From Symsagittifera roscoffensis (Eukaryota > Xenacoelomorpha > Acoela > Convolutidae): 64,000 nt of DNA. The translations under genes and the position numbers were made by a program. The stretch lies in assembly GCF_963678635.1 (NCBI RefSeq), contig NC_087071.1, forward strand, positions 1,044,537-1,108,536. The letters run 5' to 3'. Below are positions 38,001 to 47,999 of this stretch, piece by piece (position 1 is the first letter of the stretch; every line of letters starts with the position of its first letter). A model generated the notes under the pieces. That model made no database searches, had not been told where the DNA came from, and saw only the letters and a program-made list of their open reading frames with translations.

Positions 38001-38006
38001 TTTCAG

Positions 38007-38159
38007 GCGACAGAGGTCATGCAATTGTAGCATGTCATGTGTTGGGAGTTCTTTGTACAGCAGGTGCTACAGGTGTATTTGGAATTTTGATATGCAACAA
38101 AAAAATGAGGAAAAACAAAACCATCCACCTTGTTGCGGCTCTCAGTGCTGGAATGGCAT
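38007..38159 (+). CDS. Membrane-protein gene, exon 3 (TM2 and start of TM3)
   Basis: Acceptor AGCTTTTCAG ends at 38006 and donor GTAAGATAT starts at 38160. It is 153 nt, phase 1 in and phase 1 out. It encodes DRGHAIVACHVLGVLCTAGA, continues through TGVFGILIC as one membrane helix, then a basic cytoplasmic turn (NKKMRKNK), then the beginning of another helix (IHLVAALSAGMA). Small residues (Gly, Ala, Cys) and the basic short loop between TM2 and TM3 match claudin/PMP22-type topology. The frame joins cleanly to exons 2 and 4. Confidence 0.75.
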
Positions 38160-38657
38160 GTAAGATATAGGCTGAACACTTTCAACTTCAATATTATAAT
38201 TTCAAAAATTGTGATGGAGAAGCGATGAGTTGATGACATATTTTTTGAATAAGAGTACCGTATGATATCTTATGTTCAGTTTAAGGAAATGTGAAGTTGA
38301 TTCACATTTAATCTTTTTTTTTTATTAAGAAAAATCGACGATATATCTTATAAAATATGATTAATTTTTTTTCCTTTCTGTAACTCTAAATCGTATCCTA
38401 ATTGTTAAATACAGTTTTATGCTTTTTATTCAGTTTTTTGCATGTATAAAAGATCTGAAAGTAAACAATAAGTTCAAATGCAATGCCAAACCTGTGCAAC
38501 GCAATGGGTTATGTTTCTTTTTCTAATTACTTTATAAAAGTGCGCTAGACTCGTGAATGCAGGTCTTGGCGATTTTTTTTAAGGAAGAAGTCTCGTATTT
38601 GTTCACGCTAAAGTTAGATTTTTCGTGGTTTGATTGTTGATTTTTCTCAGTTCAGTT

Positions 38658-38760
38658 CAGTAGCGGATTTAGAGGGAAAGGGGAGGGGGCGGATGCCCTC
38701 TCTCCTCAGGGATTCAACCCCCTGCCGACCCAAAGGGTCCCCCTTTGTACTTTTTTGAGA
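38658..38760 (+). mobile_element. GC-rich transposon-end-like sequence
   Basis: Starts CAGTAGCGGATTTAGAGGG and runs into a G/C-rich block with an abrupt composition change against the AT-rich background. CAGT(A/G)GCGGAT(T/C)(T/C)AG ends are common on dispersed DNA elements in invertebrate genomes (from memory, family not certain). No matching opposite end was located, so it looks truncated. Confidence 0.45.
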
Positions 38761-38989
38761 TATCCATATTTAGTGACGATCCAAAAAATTTTATAAAGGC
38801 GTCTTCGGCGCCAATAAATACTATTTGTTGAGGGGGAACGCGCGCCAAAAAACGCATATTTTTTGTCAAAATTTTCAAAAAAGTACCCATAAATGCTTAA
38901 CATGGAAAATTCATACAAAACTTAAAGTGTGTTTTAAAAAGGTTTAAAGAACATTTTTGGTCTACTTGCCTCTTTGAAGCTTGGTGGTC

Positions 38990-39470
38990 ATTAAAAAAAA
39001 TGTTTTAAAGTTTTTTCAAAATGCTTATCATACAATTTTCATATATGAAAAATGTATGATATGCGTTTTTTTCATAAGCAAAAACAAAAACTTGAGGTAA
39101 AAAATTTTTAATCCCTTTTTTTGGTGGCAAACTTGCTTTTGTGCTAAAATATATATTTTACGAAAAAAAGTTTTTGCATGCAAAATTTGTCTTTTTGTGA
39201 TTTTATAAGGTAGTCCAAGATGAGTTTTTCAACCAACTAATCCAAAAATCACAAGAAAACAGTTTTTTTTTGTAAACACAATTAGTATCTTTTATTTCAT
39301 TTGCTAAAATAAAAATAACTTTTTTAAAAAACAGGCCTTTCTTTCTCAACCATCAAAATTTTCAAACTTAAAATTATCTAGCCATATTCAAAAAATTTTG
39401 GTATATAATTCCATGTGTCTCATCATCGTTTTTTCGTTTTTCATTGTAATTTTTTTTCCAGTAGGCAGTG
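38990..39470. repeat. Degraded interior of the CCCGGGTTGAC-type family
   Basis: Shares blocks with 41700-42130 and 44970-45370: TGCTTATCATACAATTTTCA, GTATGATATGC, then GGTAGTCCAAGATGAGTTTT and GTATATAATTCCATGTG. The CCCGGG termini are missing. Confidence 0.6.
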
Positions 39471-39815
39471 TTGTAAAAGTTTCGAATTCCAAGTAGCGGT
39501 AACAGCCTCTGTGAACTTAAGCATTAACCAGCGCTTATTCACAGCTTCATAATTACAAAACTCGTAGCCAGCGAAAATTGTTTTGCTGGATAGAAACGTT
39601 ATATAAATTACCTAGCCCAGTTTTTTGTTTTTTTTTCTGTGCAGAAATGATATATTTCTTTCTTAGTTCGGAAACAAACAATTTCTGGAAATTAATAACC
39701 AGAAATCATTTCACTGCTCAACTGCAACAAAATAAAAATGCTTCGAGTATACACAATAGCCGTAGCAAAATGCAAATTAAATTTTGTTATAACAAGTGTT
39801 GCTTTGGAATCGAAT

Positions 39816-40318
39816 GCTAGAAATTTCACATTTATCAGGTCATGTTGCATAGCGTTCGCACAGCCGCATATAAAACCGCAGGTCGTGAATGCGGGCACCT
39901 TCCGGAGAATTTTTTCTAGGTAGAGTTAGCCTACATTCAGGTAAATTTGGATCATAAATAAGTTGAGCAATGATGAATTGTTTCAGAAAATCCCTGCTTT
40001 TTTGAACCAGTTCACGAATATTTTCTGACCAGATAGATCTAAAATTTTCCAGATCAGAAACTAAGAGTTTTCTCGGTACGATTAGCCATCCAAACTGACA
40101 AAATAAAGATATCAAGACATGGATTTGAAACAATTAATGTGACAAAATTAAAACTAAGAAAAAATTTTAAATGATAAAAACGTGTTTCATGAAGCTGTAT
40201 CGGATACGATTTTTCGAGATATTTTTGCTGTTCTAGAAAATTTTTGTTTTATCAGAAACTACTCTACTGATTTTTAAATCAGTTGGTACCAATGGCAACT
40301 AAGCCCACTACCTTGTTA
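39816..40318. repeat. Dispersed repeat S, copy 1
   Basis: About 500 bp, closely similar to 45715-46214, from TTTATCAGGTCATGTTGCAT through CCTTCCGGAGAATTTTT to AGTTGGTACCAATGGCAACT. Minus-strand frames cross it but are broken differently in the two copies, so coding is unsupported. Confidence 0.8.
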
Positions 40319-40349
40319 TTCTGCATATTTGTCTAATCTTTTTTAACCT

Positions 40350-41100
40350 CACTTTCTAGAGCGTTTGAAAAGGTATCTGAGGGAGGTATCTGACCATTGT
40401 TTTTTTTATCTTTCAAAACCCCGTACTCAAAATCTTTTGGTTTTTTGAGAACGACCACCCCGTATCTGAGATTTTTGTCGCAATGTGTAGAATGGTTAAT
40501 GGGAAGCTCCTCTACATATGAGGTTACGCCAATTTTTTTTTTACACAGAAAGTTATGACACTCGGAAAATCTAAATTTCAATTCTGTAACTGTTTTTGAA
40601 AATTTTTCAATTTTCTCAAAAAACGACTTTTCCAACCTGAAATTTTGGCCTCAATAAGCAAAAAAGTTTGTGAGAAGCTCCTCCACATCAGCGGTTACGC
40701 CCAAAAACTTGTACTCAATTAGTTATGGCCCTCCAAAGAGTCAAGTTTTCTATTTTTTGACCGTTTTTTGAAACTTTTTGTCTTCTCTCTGAAAACATTC
40801 TCCTAAATCTTAGTTGTTGGTCTCAGTGTTATGAAAATTTTTTTGGGAGCTCCACTACTGGCATTATGCCCAAACTTTCTTACACAAAAAGCTATGACCC
40901 CAGAAACATTTGTGGACTGTTTTTTGCAACATTTTGACTTTTCTCGAACACTACCCTCCTACATCTGAGGTTTTGTGTTCAATTGAAAACAGGGTTTTGG
41001 GAAGATCTTTTGCCTTAGCGGCTAAGTACAAGATGTATAACAAGAAATATAATGTCTCTCGGTTATGTCGTGCTCAGAAAATAAAATAATGCCCTCAGAG
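40350..41100. repeat. Degenerate tandem array, unit about 175 bp
   Basis: A unit with GGGAGCTCCTCYACAT, then GGTTACGCC, then ACACAAAAAGTTATGACCC and a TTTTTGAAA/TTTCTC tail recurs with starts near 40497, 40672, 40848 and 41010 (spacings about 175, 176 and 162). Copies are strongly diverged. No coding sequence. It follows directly on dispersed repeat S copy 1. Confidence 0.65.
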
Positions 41101-41533
41101 AAAAAAAAAAGAAAATTCCAGTCCGTTTTTCAAATATTTTTCGAAAACTAAAAAGCCGAGTTTGATGTCAAGGGTTCAATCGGGGCATCAAGTTTTAGAA
41201 AGCCTATTAGCGTGCGTAAGCGGCTACGCTTCGATTTTGCTTTGGTTTTATTATATATTTTTAATGTGTTGTTATATGTTATGTGTTTAATTTCGCATCA
41301 GTACAACCAATTAAAAAACAATGTTACGGTACCTCCAGTTTTCATAGTCACCTACAGATCGAAAAGAATTTAAATTCGAATTTGTTTTGATTCAAAAAAC
41401 TATGTGCCAAATATAGTTGCGCCCAGAAACTGATAATGAAAATTAAACTTGAAGTAATTTTGCATAATCATAGTTTTACTCGCATCCAAGTATAGGCGTA
41501 AATAGTCAATTAGAACGGATTATTAAGATGACT

Positions 41534-42300
41534 TCCGGGTTGGCGTCCAAAAAATCCTTATCATACACTTTGATATATATGAAGTCTATGGAAAAATGCT
41601 TCTCATAGAAAATTCATACAAAATTTAAAGTGTCTTTTAAAAATGTTTAATGAACATTTTTGGTCTACTTGCCAGTTTTGAAGCTTTCTGGTCATTAAAA
41701 AAAGGATTTAATTATTTTTATAAAAATGCTTATCATACATTTTCATGATAATTGTATGATATGCATTTTTTTCATGAGCAAAAACAAAAAATTGAGGTAA
41801 AAAAGTTTCAATCCCTTTTTGGTTGCAAACTTGCTTTTGTGCAAAAATATGTTTTGTACAAAAAAGAATTTTTGCATGCAAAAATTGACTTTCTTGTGTT
41901 TAAAACGTAGTCCAGGACGAATTTTTCACCAAAAAAAATACAAAAAATTACAAGAAAATGATGTTTTTTTTTTGTAAACACGGTTATTGTATTTTGTTTC
42001 ATTTGCCAAATTAAAAATAGTTTTGTAGAAAAAACAGGCCTCTCTTCTCAACCATGAAAATTTTCAAACTAAAAATTATCTATCCATATTCAAAAAGTTG
42101 CTTTTTTGGTATATAATTCCATGTGAAAATATTAAAATTTAGTTTTATGATTACAATTACCAAATGCAGTTTATCTGCGTGGTAAATTCCAGTTTCAATC
42201 TGGGGGTTATTAAGACACTTAATCCTTGGTTAGTGTTTCGGTTGAAACACGAAATTTCGAAACAAAAAAATTTATTCAAAAGAATTTTATTCAAAATTTC
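41534..42300 (+). mobile_element. CCCGGGTTGAC-type element, degraded long copy
   Basis: Begins TCCGGGTTGGCGTCCAAAA, a mutated family terminus, followed by TTATCATACACTTTGATATA and the same long interior as at 44970-45490. The right terminus is not found. Just upstream, at 41483, is a mutated TACCCGCATCC-type end (CTCGCATCCAAGTATAGGCG). Confidence 0.6.
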
Positions 42301-42820
42301 TTCAAAAGAACATATATTGTACCCTCTACCCCAATTGTTGACTAACAACTCTTTAGACGACAACTTGACCGTATAAGTTCCAACATGCGTTGAAAGAAAG
42401 TCTTTTAGGTGAATTGTTACAGAAGAAAACAACACGCAAAAACATTTGAATAAATGGATTATAATGAACCTTATTATAAAAAACCTTTTGAAATTAAGTA
42501 GAAAGTACTCGATTATAATCGAATATATTGGAATTTTGTTGCCTAAAAATTTAATCATCATAATCCAATTTTAATCGATTGTATTCGATTATTTTTGTTA
42601 TGATATAGAGACTGATAATAAAAATCCAATATAAACGATTATCATCTAAGAAACTTCAGTGCGGCACTTTGTTTTCTTTAAGCAATAAAAATCAGTAGCG
42701 TAATCTTTTCATACTCTGTTCCCTATATTCTTAATTTATCCAAAATTTTTCCTATCCCGCGCGGGGAAAGCGAAACAAAGAAAACTTGAAGTTTCAAGTT
42801 CCCGGAAGTGAAGAAGTTGA

Positions 42821-43750
42821 TACCCGCATCCAGTGTCGAGCGTTAATAGTCGATTATGTTACGACTTTACTACCAATCTTACTAAAACTGAGAAACAACC
42901 GATCGTAGTAAATTATTAACTGATTATAATCTATCTTTTCAAAATCAATTTTAAATAATTATAATACATTAGAATCGAGTATAATCGATTATTTATTCGT
43001 TTAGTTTTTGATACAATTATCAACAATTATAATTGATTATAATCCTTTTTTCATTCAAATTTCTAATTAATTAGTTTCGCATTAAAATGCATTATAATCG
43101 ATTATAATTGATTATATTCCCTTTTGTTTGTCCGTTTCTTCTTCGAAGTTGCATCTGAATTACTTACACTTTATGCTTTTTGTAGACGTTGGTTTATATG
43201 AAAAATGAGAAAAAAGTTTTTAAAGTTTTCCAATCAGTTCAATTTTCTAAGGCTTTCTTTCATTTCTTCCCCATTAGAGTTGTTTTGTGATGCAAGTTTT
43301 AATCTTTTAATCTTTTTTAACCACCAAATCATCAGCAATTTCATTATTGATTCGCAAGATTTAATTATCATTTACCGCGGGAACCTTTCTACTTTTTGTG
43401 GGAGGACTTTGTGGTCACATGAACCAAAGTGTTCAAGAGATCTCTCTTTTTGAGATTTGCTTATTGACACAAAAGTATTAGCCCATAAGATACAATTCGA
43501 ATTTTGTTTTAAATTGACAAAATTTTAGCAAAATAAATAATATAATTGATTTTAAGGTTTGTTGTAAAATTTAAAATCAATTATAATCAATTATAAGAGA
43601 TTATCATCTCTTGGAAAACATCACGATTATCTTCAATTATAAATCCTTTAAACGTCTAAGTTTTGATAATTACAATAATTTTAAATGTCGAAAATGCGTC
43701 CTAATAATCCATTATTATCGATTTCTTACGCCTAAACTTGGATGCGGGTA
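42821..43750 (+). mobile_element. TACCCGCATCC palindrome-rich element
   Basis: 930 bp with ends TACCCGCATCC and GGATGCGGGTA. The next inner blocks are GCGTTAATAGTCGATTATG at the left and CCATTATTATCGATTTCTTACGCC at the right, still inverted. Much of the interior consists of ATTATAATCGATTATAAT-type palindromes. Both ends begin with TA, so the TA may be a target duplication. A short plus-strand frame at 43205-43453 has no recognisable motif. A separate mutated end lies at 41483. Confidence 0.78.
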
Positions 43751-44347
43751 CATTGACGAGAAAAAATAGAGTTTTATATTGAGTAAAGCAATTTTAGGGA
43801 TCATCATGGCATTTTTTCAACACAAATTATTAGAGTTTCATAACTTCGATGTTAAAAATGGCTTACAAACTTAGTAAGTGAATCCTTTTGCTTTGTTTGT
43901 AATTTATAAGGCTCTAATGCTTATTAAATGTAAATGGTTTAGCTAACGCAATCCTCTGTACCTATCAATAAGGGATGCTTCTCAAGAATAAAAATGACAT
44001 TGATCAGCCCTGTTATTCTCCGAACGAGCAAACTATGGTCTAGTTTCTTCGCAGGCCAACCCAAAAAAGCATGCATTCATTTGAAAATGATAGTCGAAAA
44101 TATAGCAAAAAAAATCGGTATATAATTTGTATAATTTGAGCATCAAAAATTGTTGTTTTTTAAACAATATTGTTAGAAAAAGAAAACGAAAAGCAGCTAC
44201 TGAAATATTTTAAATTGATGTAGTTTTTTGTATCAAGCCTAAGGATTTCAAAAAGTTTGAACCAATTTTTTGGGACAAAATTTTTGAAAAATTATGTTTT
44301 CTTCAGTTCAATAAAAGTTTTTCTAATTGTATGTTGAATTTGCTTAG

Positions 44348-44409
44348 GTTTTTGGATTTTATGTGCTGCTGCAATCATATCTGATGACTACGCTCACGGC
44401 CAAGCAATG
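44348..44409 (+). CDS. Membrane-protein gene, exon 4 (rest of TM3, second loop)
   Basis: Preceded by TTTGCTTAG and followed by GTAAAAATT. It is 62 nt, phase 1 in and phase 0 out. It reads CFWILCAAAIISDDYAHGQAM, completing TM3 begun in exon 3 and entering a polar, probably extracellular, second loop. The match in phase and the continuous hydrophobic segment across the splice are the main support. Confidence 0.7.
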
Positions 44410-44553
44410 GTAAAAATTTTGACATAGATTGGAGTTAGTGGTTTTTGTTGTATATTTATTTTAAAGAAAATGTATTTTTATAGATTTTGAGAAATATTGA
44501 GAGCAGTTCAAAAAATATTTTGACTTTTCTGTGTTTCATCTGATTTTTTTCAG

Positions 44554-44585
44554 TTAGTTGAAACAAATTATTCACATTCTGATAG
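44554..44585 (+). CDS. Possible exon 5 of the membrane-protein gene
   Basis: A strong acceptor (ATCTGATTTTTTTCAG) is followed in phase 0 by LVETNYSHSD, polar as expected for a second extracellular loop. The donor would be GTTTTC at 44586, which is weak compared with the other donors of this gene; otherwise the frame runs to a TAA a few codons on. If the donor is used, the phase out is 2. A CCCGGGTTGAC-type element begins only about 21 bp downstream. Treat as tentative. Confidence 0.3.
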
Positions 44586-44606
44586 GTTTTCTAGATAACT
44601 GAACAA

Positions 44607-45707
44607 CCTGGGTTGACGTCCATAAAAGAAAAAAGCTTATCAAACAATTTCATGCATGGCGACTATGAAAAAAATGCTTTTCATACAATTTTCAACAAAT
44701 TTTAAAAGTTGTAATAAACATTTTTAGCTAAATACTTCTGTCTATTTCCATCTTTTGAATATCTCTGCTCAATAAAAACACAACTTTAAATATGGTCAAA
44801 AAATGCTTATCATAAAATTTCCATTTATGAAAATTCGTATGATGAGCGTTACGAAAAAAAAAACTTCAAAACTAGATTAACGATGTTTCTGGATGAATTT
44901 ACATGAGTTTGAAATTTTTTTTTTAAAAAAAGCATTTTGATCGTCCAAAACCTGGTAGTAATTTTGGTCAAAAATTGCTTATCATATAATTTATATATAT
45001 GAAAACTGTATGATATGCTTTTTTCATAAGCAAAAACACAAAATTGAGTTAAAAAGTGTTTTCATCCCTTTTTTGCTTGCAAACTTGTTTTGGTGCTAAA
45101 ATATAAATTTTACGAAAAAAAAACTTGGCATGCAAGTTTGATTTTTTGAAGTTTAAAACGTAGTCCAAGATGAGTTTTTCACCCAAAAAACCCAAAAATC
45201 AAAAAAAAAAACGTTTTTTTTTGTAAACACGATTAACATCTTTTGTTACATTTGCTAAAAAAAATACTCTGTAAAAAAGGTCTTTTTTGTCAACCACCCA
45301 AAAACTAAAAATTATCTAGCCATATTCAAAAAGTTACTTTTTTAGTATATAATTTCATGTGGAAAGGTTATTAACTTTAACGGCTAAAATCACCAAATGC
45401 AGCTTATCTGCGTCGTAACCGCTAGTTGAAATCTGGGTTTTCTTGTGACAAAAAGTCCAGGGTTAGTGTTTCGGATGAAATACAAAATTTCAAGAGTTTT
45501 TTTTGGTATTTTAATTTATGGAAAAATGCTTATCGAACAATTTCATAATACTCATAGTATCATAAAACTATCACAATATTTCATAGTATGAATAAAAGTT
45601 CTTATCGAGTTTTTTCCATAGTATTTTGTTTTGCTCTATGAAAAAGTATGATAAGCATTTTCTTCATAATATGAAATAGTAAGACAAACAATTTTTGTCA
45701 ACCCGGG
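44607..45707 (+). mobile_element. CCCGGGTTGAC-type element, long copy
   Basis: Begins CCTGGGTTGACGTCCATAA and ends TTTTTGTCAACCCGGG, 1101 bp, flanked by AA on both sides. It contains several TGCTTATCATA/CATATATGAAAA palindromes and the long-form interior block GCAGCTTATCTGCGTCGTAA seen also at 5320 and 42164. No transposase. Confidence 0.8.
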
Positions 45708-45714
45708 AAGTTAT

Positions 45715-46214
45715 GCTAGAACTTTCACATTTATCAGGTCATGTTGCATAGCGCCTCGCCCAGCCGCATATAAAACCGCAAATCGTGAGTGCGGGCACCT
45801 TCCGGAGAATTTTTTAGGTAGAGTTAGGCTAGATTTAGTTAAATTTGGATCAGAAATAAGTTGAGAAATGAAGAATTTTAAGAAAATCCCTGCTTTATTG
45901 AAACATTTCACGAATAGTTTCTGACCAGATAGATCTAGAGTATTCCACATCAGAAACTAAGAGTTTTCCTGGTACGATTAGCCATCCAAACTGACAAACT
46001 TAAGATAGCAAGACATATATTTGAAATAAATAATGTGGCAAAATTAAAACTCAGAAAAAATTTTAAATGATAAAAACATGTTGCATAAATTGTATCGGAT
46101 ACGAATTTTTGAGACGTTTTTTTTACTGTTCTAGAAAATTTTAGTTTTCTCAAAACTACTCTACTGATTTCAAAACCAGTTGGTACCAATGGCAACTAAG
46201 CCTACTATCCTGCC
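45715..46214. repeat. Dispersed repeat S, copy 2
   Basis: Second copy of the repeat at 39816-40318, same orientation. It begins within 10 bp of the right end of the neighbouring CCCGGG element, as if the two had inserted or been copied next to each other. Confidence 0.8.
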
Positions 46215-47160
46215 TGTCTGCAATATTACATGCAAAACGTTAGTTTTACAACGTAGCTTTAAAAAACTAACCGTTTTGCATCTGTTTATTATGTATAAAT
46301 TGACCATGCTTACACCAAACAAAATCCACACATGTATGGCAAAGTATGGTAAGCTTTTGGGCTTTTGGTATGCAAAGGTCATTTTTAAATGAGATTGAAG
46401 TCAGTTTTTTCAAGCTATGGAATTGAGCTTTTATGTAACTTTGAGCAGATGAGTTTTTATAACAGATAAAATTACTTCAGCTGAAATTGAATTTTGAGTT
46501 GGACCATGCAAATTGGTTGAAAAGAGGCACAAAAGTGTTTTCAAGCTTTTTGCCGTGTTAAAGTTGTGGTGTTTTTGCTCTACTTTTCAGTTTTTGAAAA
46601 ACTAAATAAAGTTGGCCATAGTGTTTTGTTTTTGCCAAATCTACTCACGAGTTTTAAATGAGGACTATGTCAGGTTTCAGTCATTATAGTCATTATGGAA
46701 TAGTTGAAGAAATCCAAAAAAGAGTTCAAATATGGATATTATATAAATACACAAGTATATCAATTTTCAAATGCTCGTCTACTTCTCTTAACAGCCCAAT
46801 CTTAACTCGGCAAGAAGTTCAGAAATTGCACGCCTCGGATCAATAACCAAGCTTTAGCTAAAAAGTTATAAGAGCTAATTAACAGTATTCAAATAACATC
46901 ACAATACGAGAACTTTGTGGGCCTTCTGCTGGTGTTTTGTACTCGTTTTCAAAGTAACATGTGGTAGTTTTTAGTTGGTCATCTAGGGTGGAAGTTTTTT
47001 TTCTTCGGTTGCTTCTCAAAATTGTTCTGTCAAAAGTTGTCAGTGCTTTTCAAGCACAAAAATTGTCAAATTAAAATTTAAGTATGCTGCGTAGATCAAA
47101 ATTAACATTTTTTTCCCAAATTTTGCGAGTTTTCGTTTTTTTAAAGACCTGCGAAATGTT
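46215..47160. other. No recognisable feature
   Basis: AT-rich sequence. A decent splice acceptor (TACTTCTCTTAACAG) near 46794 opens a frame of about 20 codons, but no donor or similarity supports it. Confidence 0.4.
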
Positions 47161-47162
47161 CC

Positions 47163-47455
47163 AAAATGTGTGGATTCCACTTACAAATGTTTCGTGGATT
47201 CCGCGTACAAATACCGGCAACGTAATTTTTGTCGGGACATTCGTTTTGTTGTGAATTCCGCAATAAGCAAATATAGCTAGGATTCCGCAACTGTAAGTGG
47301 ATTCCGCAATTGTAAGTGGAATCCGCAAAATATAAGTGAAATTCGCAAACAAAATGCGGGTTCCACTTACAATTTGCGGGTTCCTCTTACATTTGCGGAT
47401 TCGCCAACAGCTCAATGTAACTGTACAGATGTTTTATTAGTTGTGCGGATTCCAC
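47163..47455. repeat. 19-bp motif array that switches from direct to inverted
   Basis: Around 47271-47330 the unit GGATTCCGCAATTGTAAGT repeats in tandem with small changes. From about 47353 the same motif continues in the reverse sense (GGGTTCCACTTACAATTTGC twice, then GCGGATTC). Isolated GTGGATTCCAC/GTGGATTCCGCG copies precede it from 47163 and GCGGATTCCAC follows at 47441. The core GGATTCCGCAA also occurs in the CATTACGAGGCC elements at 2033 and 16985. Confidence 0.75.
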
Positions 47456-47459
47456 AAAC

Positions 47460-47884
47460 TTGTGCCATTCTGCCAGATGACACAGCACAACCTTCCGGCG
47501 ACGTAAAAAAGAGCGACTAAAGGCCTTATGAACAAAAAAGTGTAGCGAAGGAGGGTCAGAATGTTCTAGAATTTTTATTTTTAAAATTTCGATTGAAGAG
47601 TGAGCATTTCTGAGAAATAGAAAAAGACGGCCATTTTGACTAAAAAAGACGGGAAATCAGAACGACGCCAAATATTGTGGAAAACAGTCGTACCAGAGAC
47701 AGAAAATTACGAAGCCTCTTATCGTGGCAATAACACACGATAAGAACCTTAGCGACGGATATTTGTGGAGAAGGAGGCTTCAGTGGGGGAAGCAATATAC
47801 CACGGGACCCTCCCGGGACACGAATTATAAGAGATAAGAGTGATATCTCAAGAATATTACGGGAGCGGAGGCTTGGTCCCCCAG
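47460..47884. other. Unassigned, less AT-rich sequence left of the assembly gap
   Basis: Composition differs from the surroundings (many GGAGG, CGGGAC and GACG words). Frames are short and no motif is recognised. It may be the edge of a further repeat broken by the gap. Confidence 0.3.
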
Positions 47885-47907
47885 NNNNNNNNNNNNNNNN
47901 NNNNNNN
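47885..47907. other. Assembly gap (23 N)
   Basis: Run of N marking a scaffold join or unresolved bases. Sequence context changes across it, so continuity and distance between the two sides are uncertain. A missing exon of the membrane-protein gene could be hidden here. Confidence 0.99.
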
Positions 47908-47972
47908 AGTTAAATTCAAATCTCTCTGGTGCTGAAATTACAAGTAACTTCAGCACTTACAAATAAGTGGGT
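47908..47972. repeat. Inverted terminal-like repeat, left copy
   Basis: Reverse complement of about 60415-60477: shared blocks are CTCTGGTGCTGAAATTACAA and CTTCAGCACTTACAAATAAG. The block can itself fold, because GTGCTGAA and TTCAGCAC are complementary. It starts immediately after the N gap, so its outer boundary is unknown. Confidence 0.75.
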
Positions 47973-47999
47973 TGTTAGTTTGATGGATCATGATTGGTT

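Larger units (their letters stand above)
26812..38006 (+). other. Intron 2 (as spliced from exon 2a)
   Basis: About 11.2 kb, starting GTGAGA and ending AGCTTTTCAG. It contains the second copy of exon 2, a foldback-bearing TIR element (29061-30127), a CCCGGGTTGAC element (30673-31545), a rearranged gypsy fragment (about 31980-35640) and a CCCGCA element (36061-37121). Confidence 0.55.
38160..44347 (+). other. Intron 3 of the membrane-protein gene
   Basis: About 6.2 kb, starting GTAAGA and ending TTTGCTTAG. It contains a GC-rich transposon end (38658), remnants of the CCCGGGTTGAC family, a dispersed repeat (39816-40318), a degenerate tandem array (40350-41100) and the TACCCGCATCC element (42821-43750). 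Confidence 0.55.

Noticed and set aside
45711-46195. Minus-strand frames across repeat S
   Set aside because: The frames differ between the two copies and have no conserved motif; they follow from repeat sequence.
46794-46862. Possible terminal exon after ACTTCTCTTAACAG, in phase 0 with exon 4
   Set aside because: Only 20 codons, no transmembrane segment, no other support; the acceptor alone is not enough.
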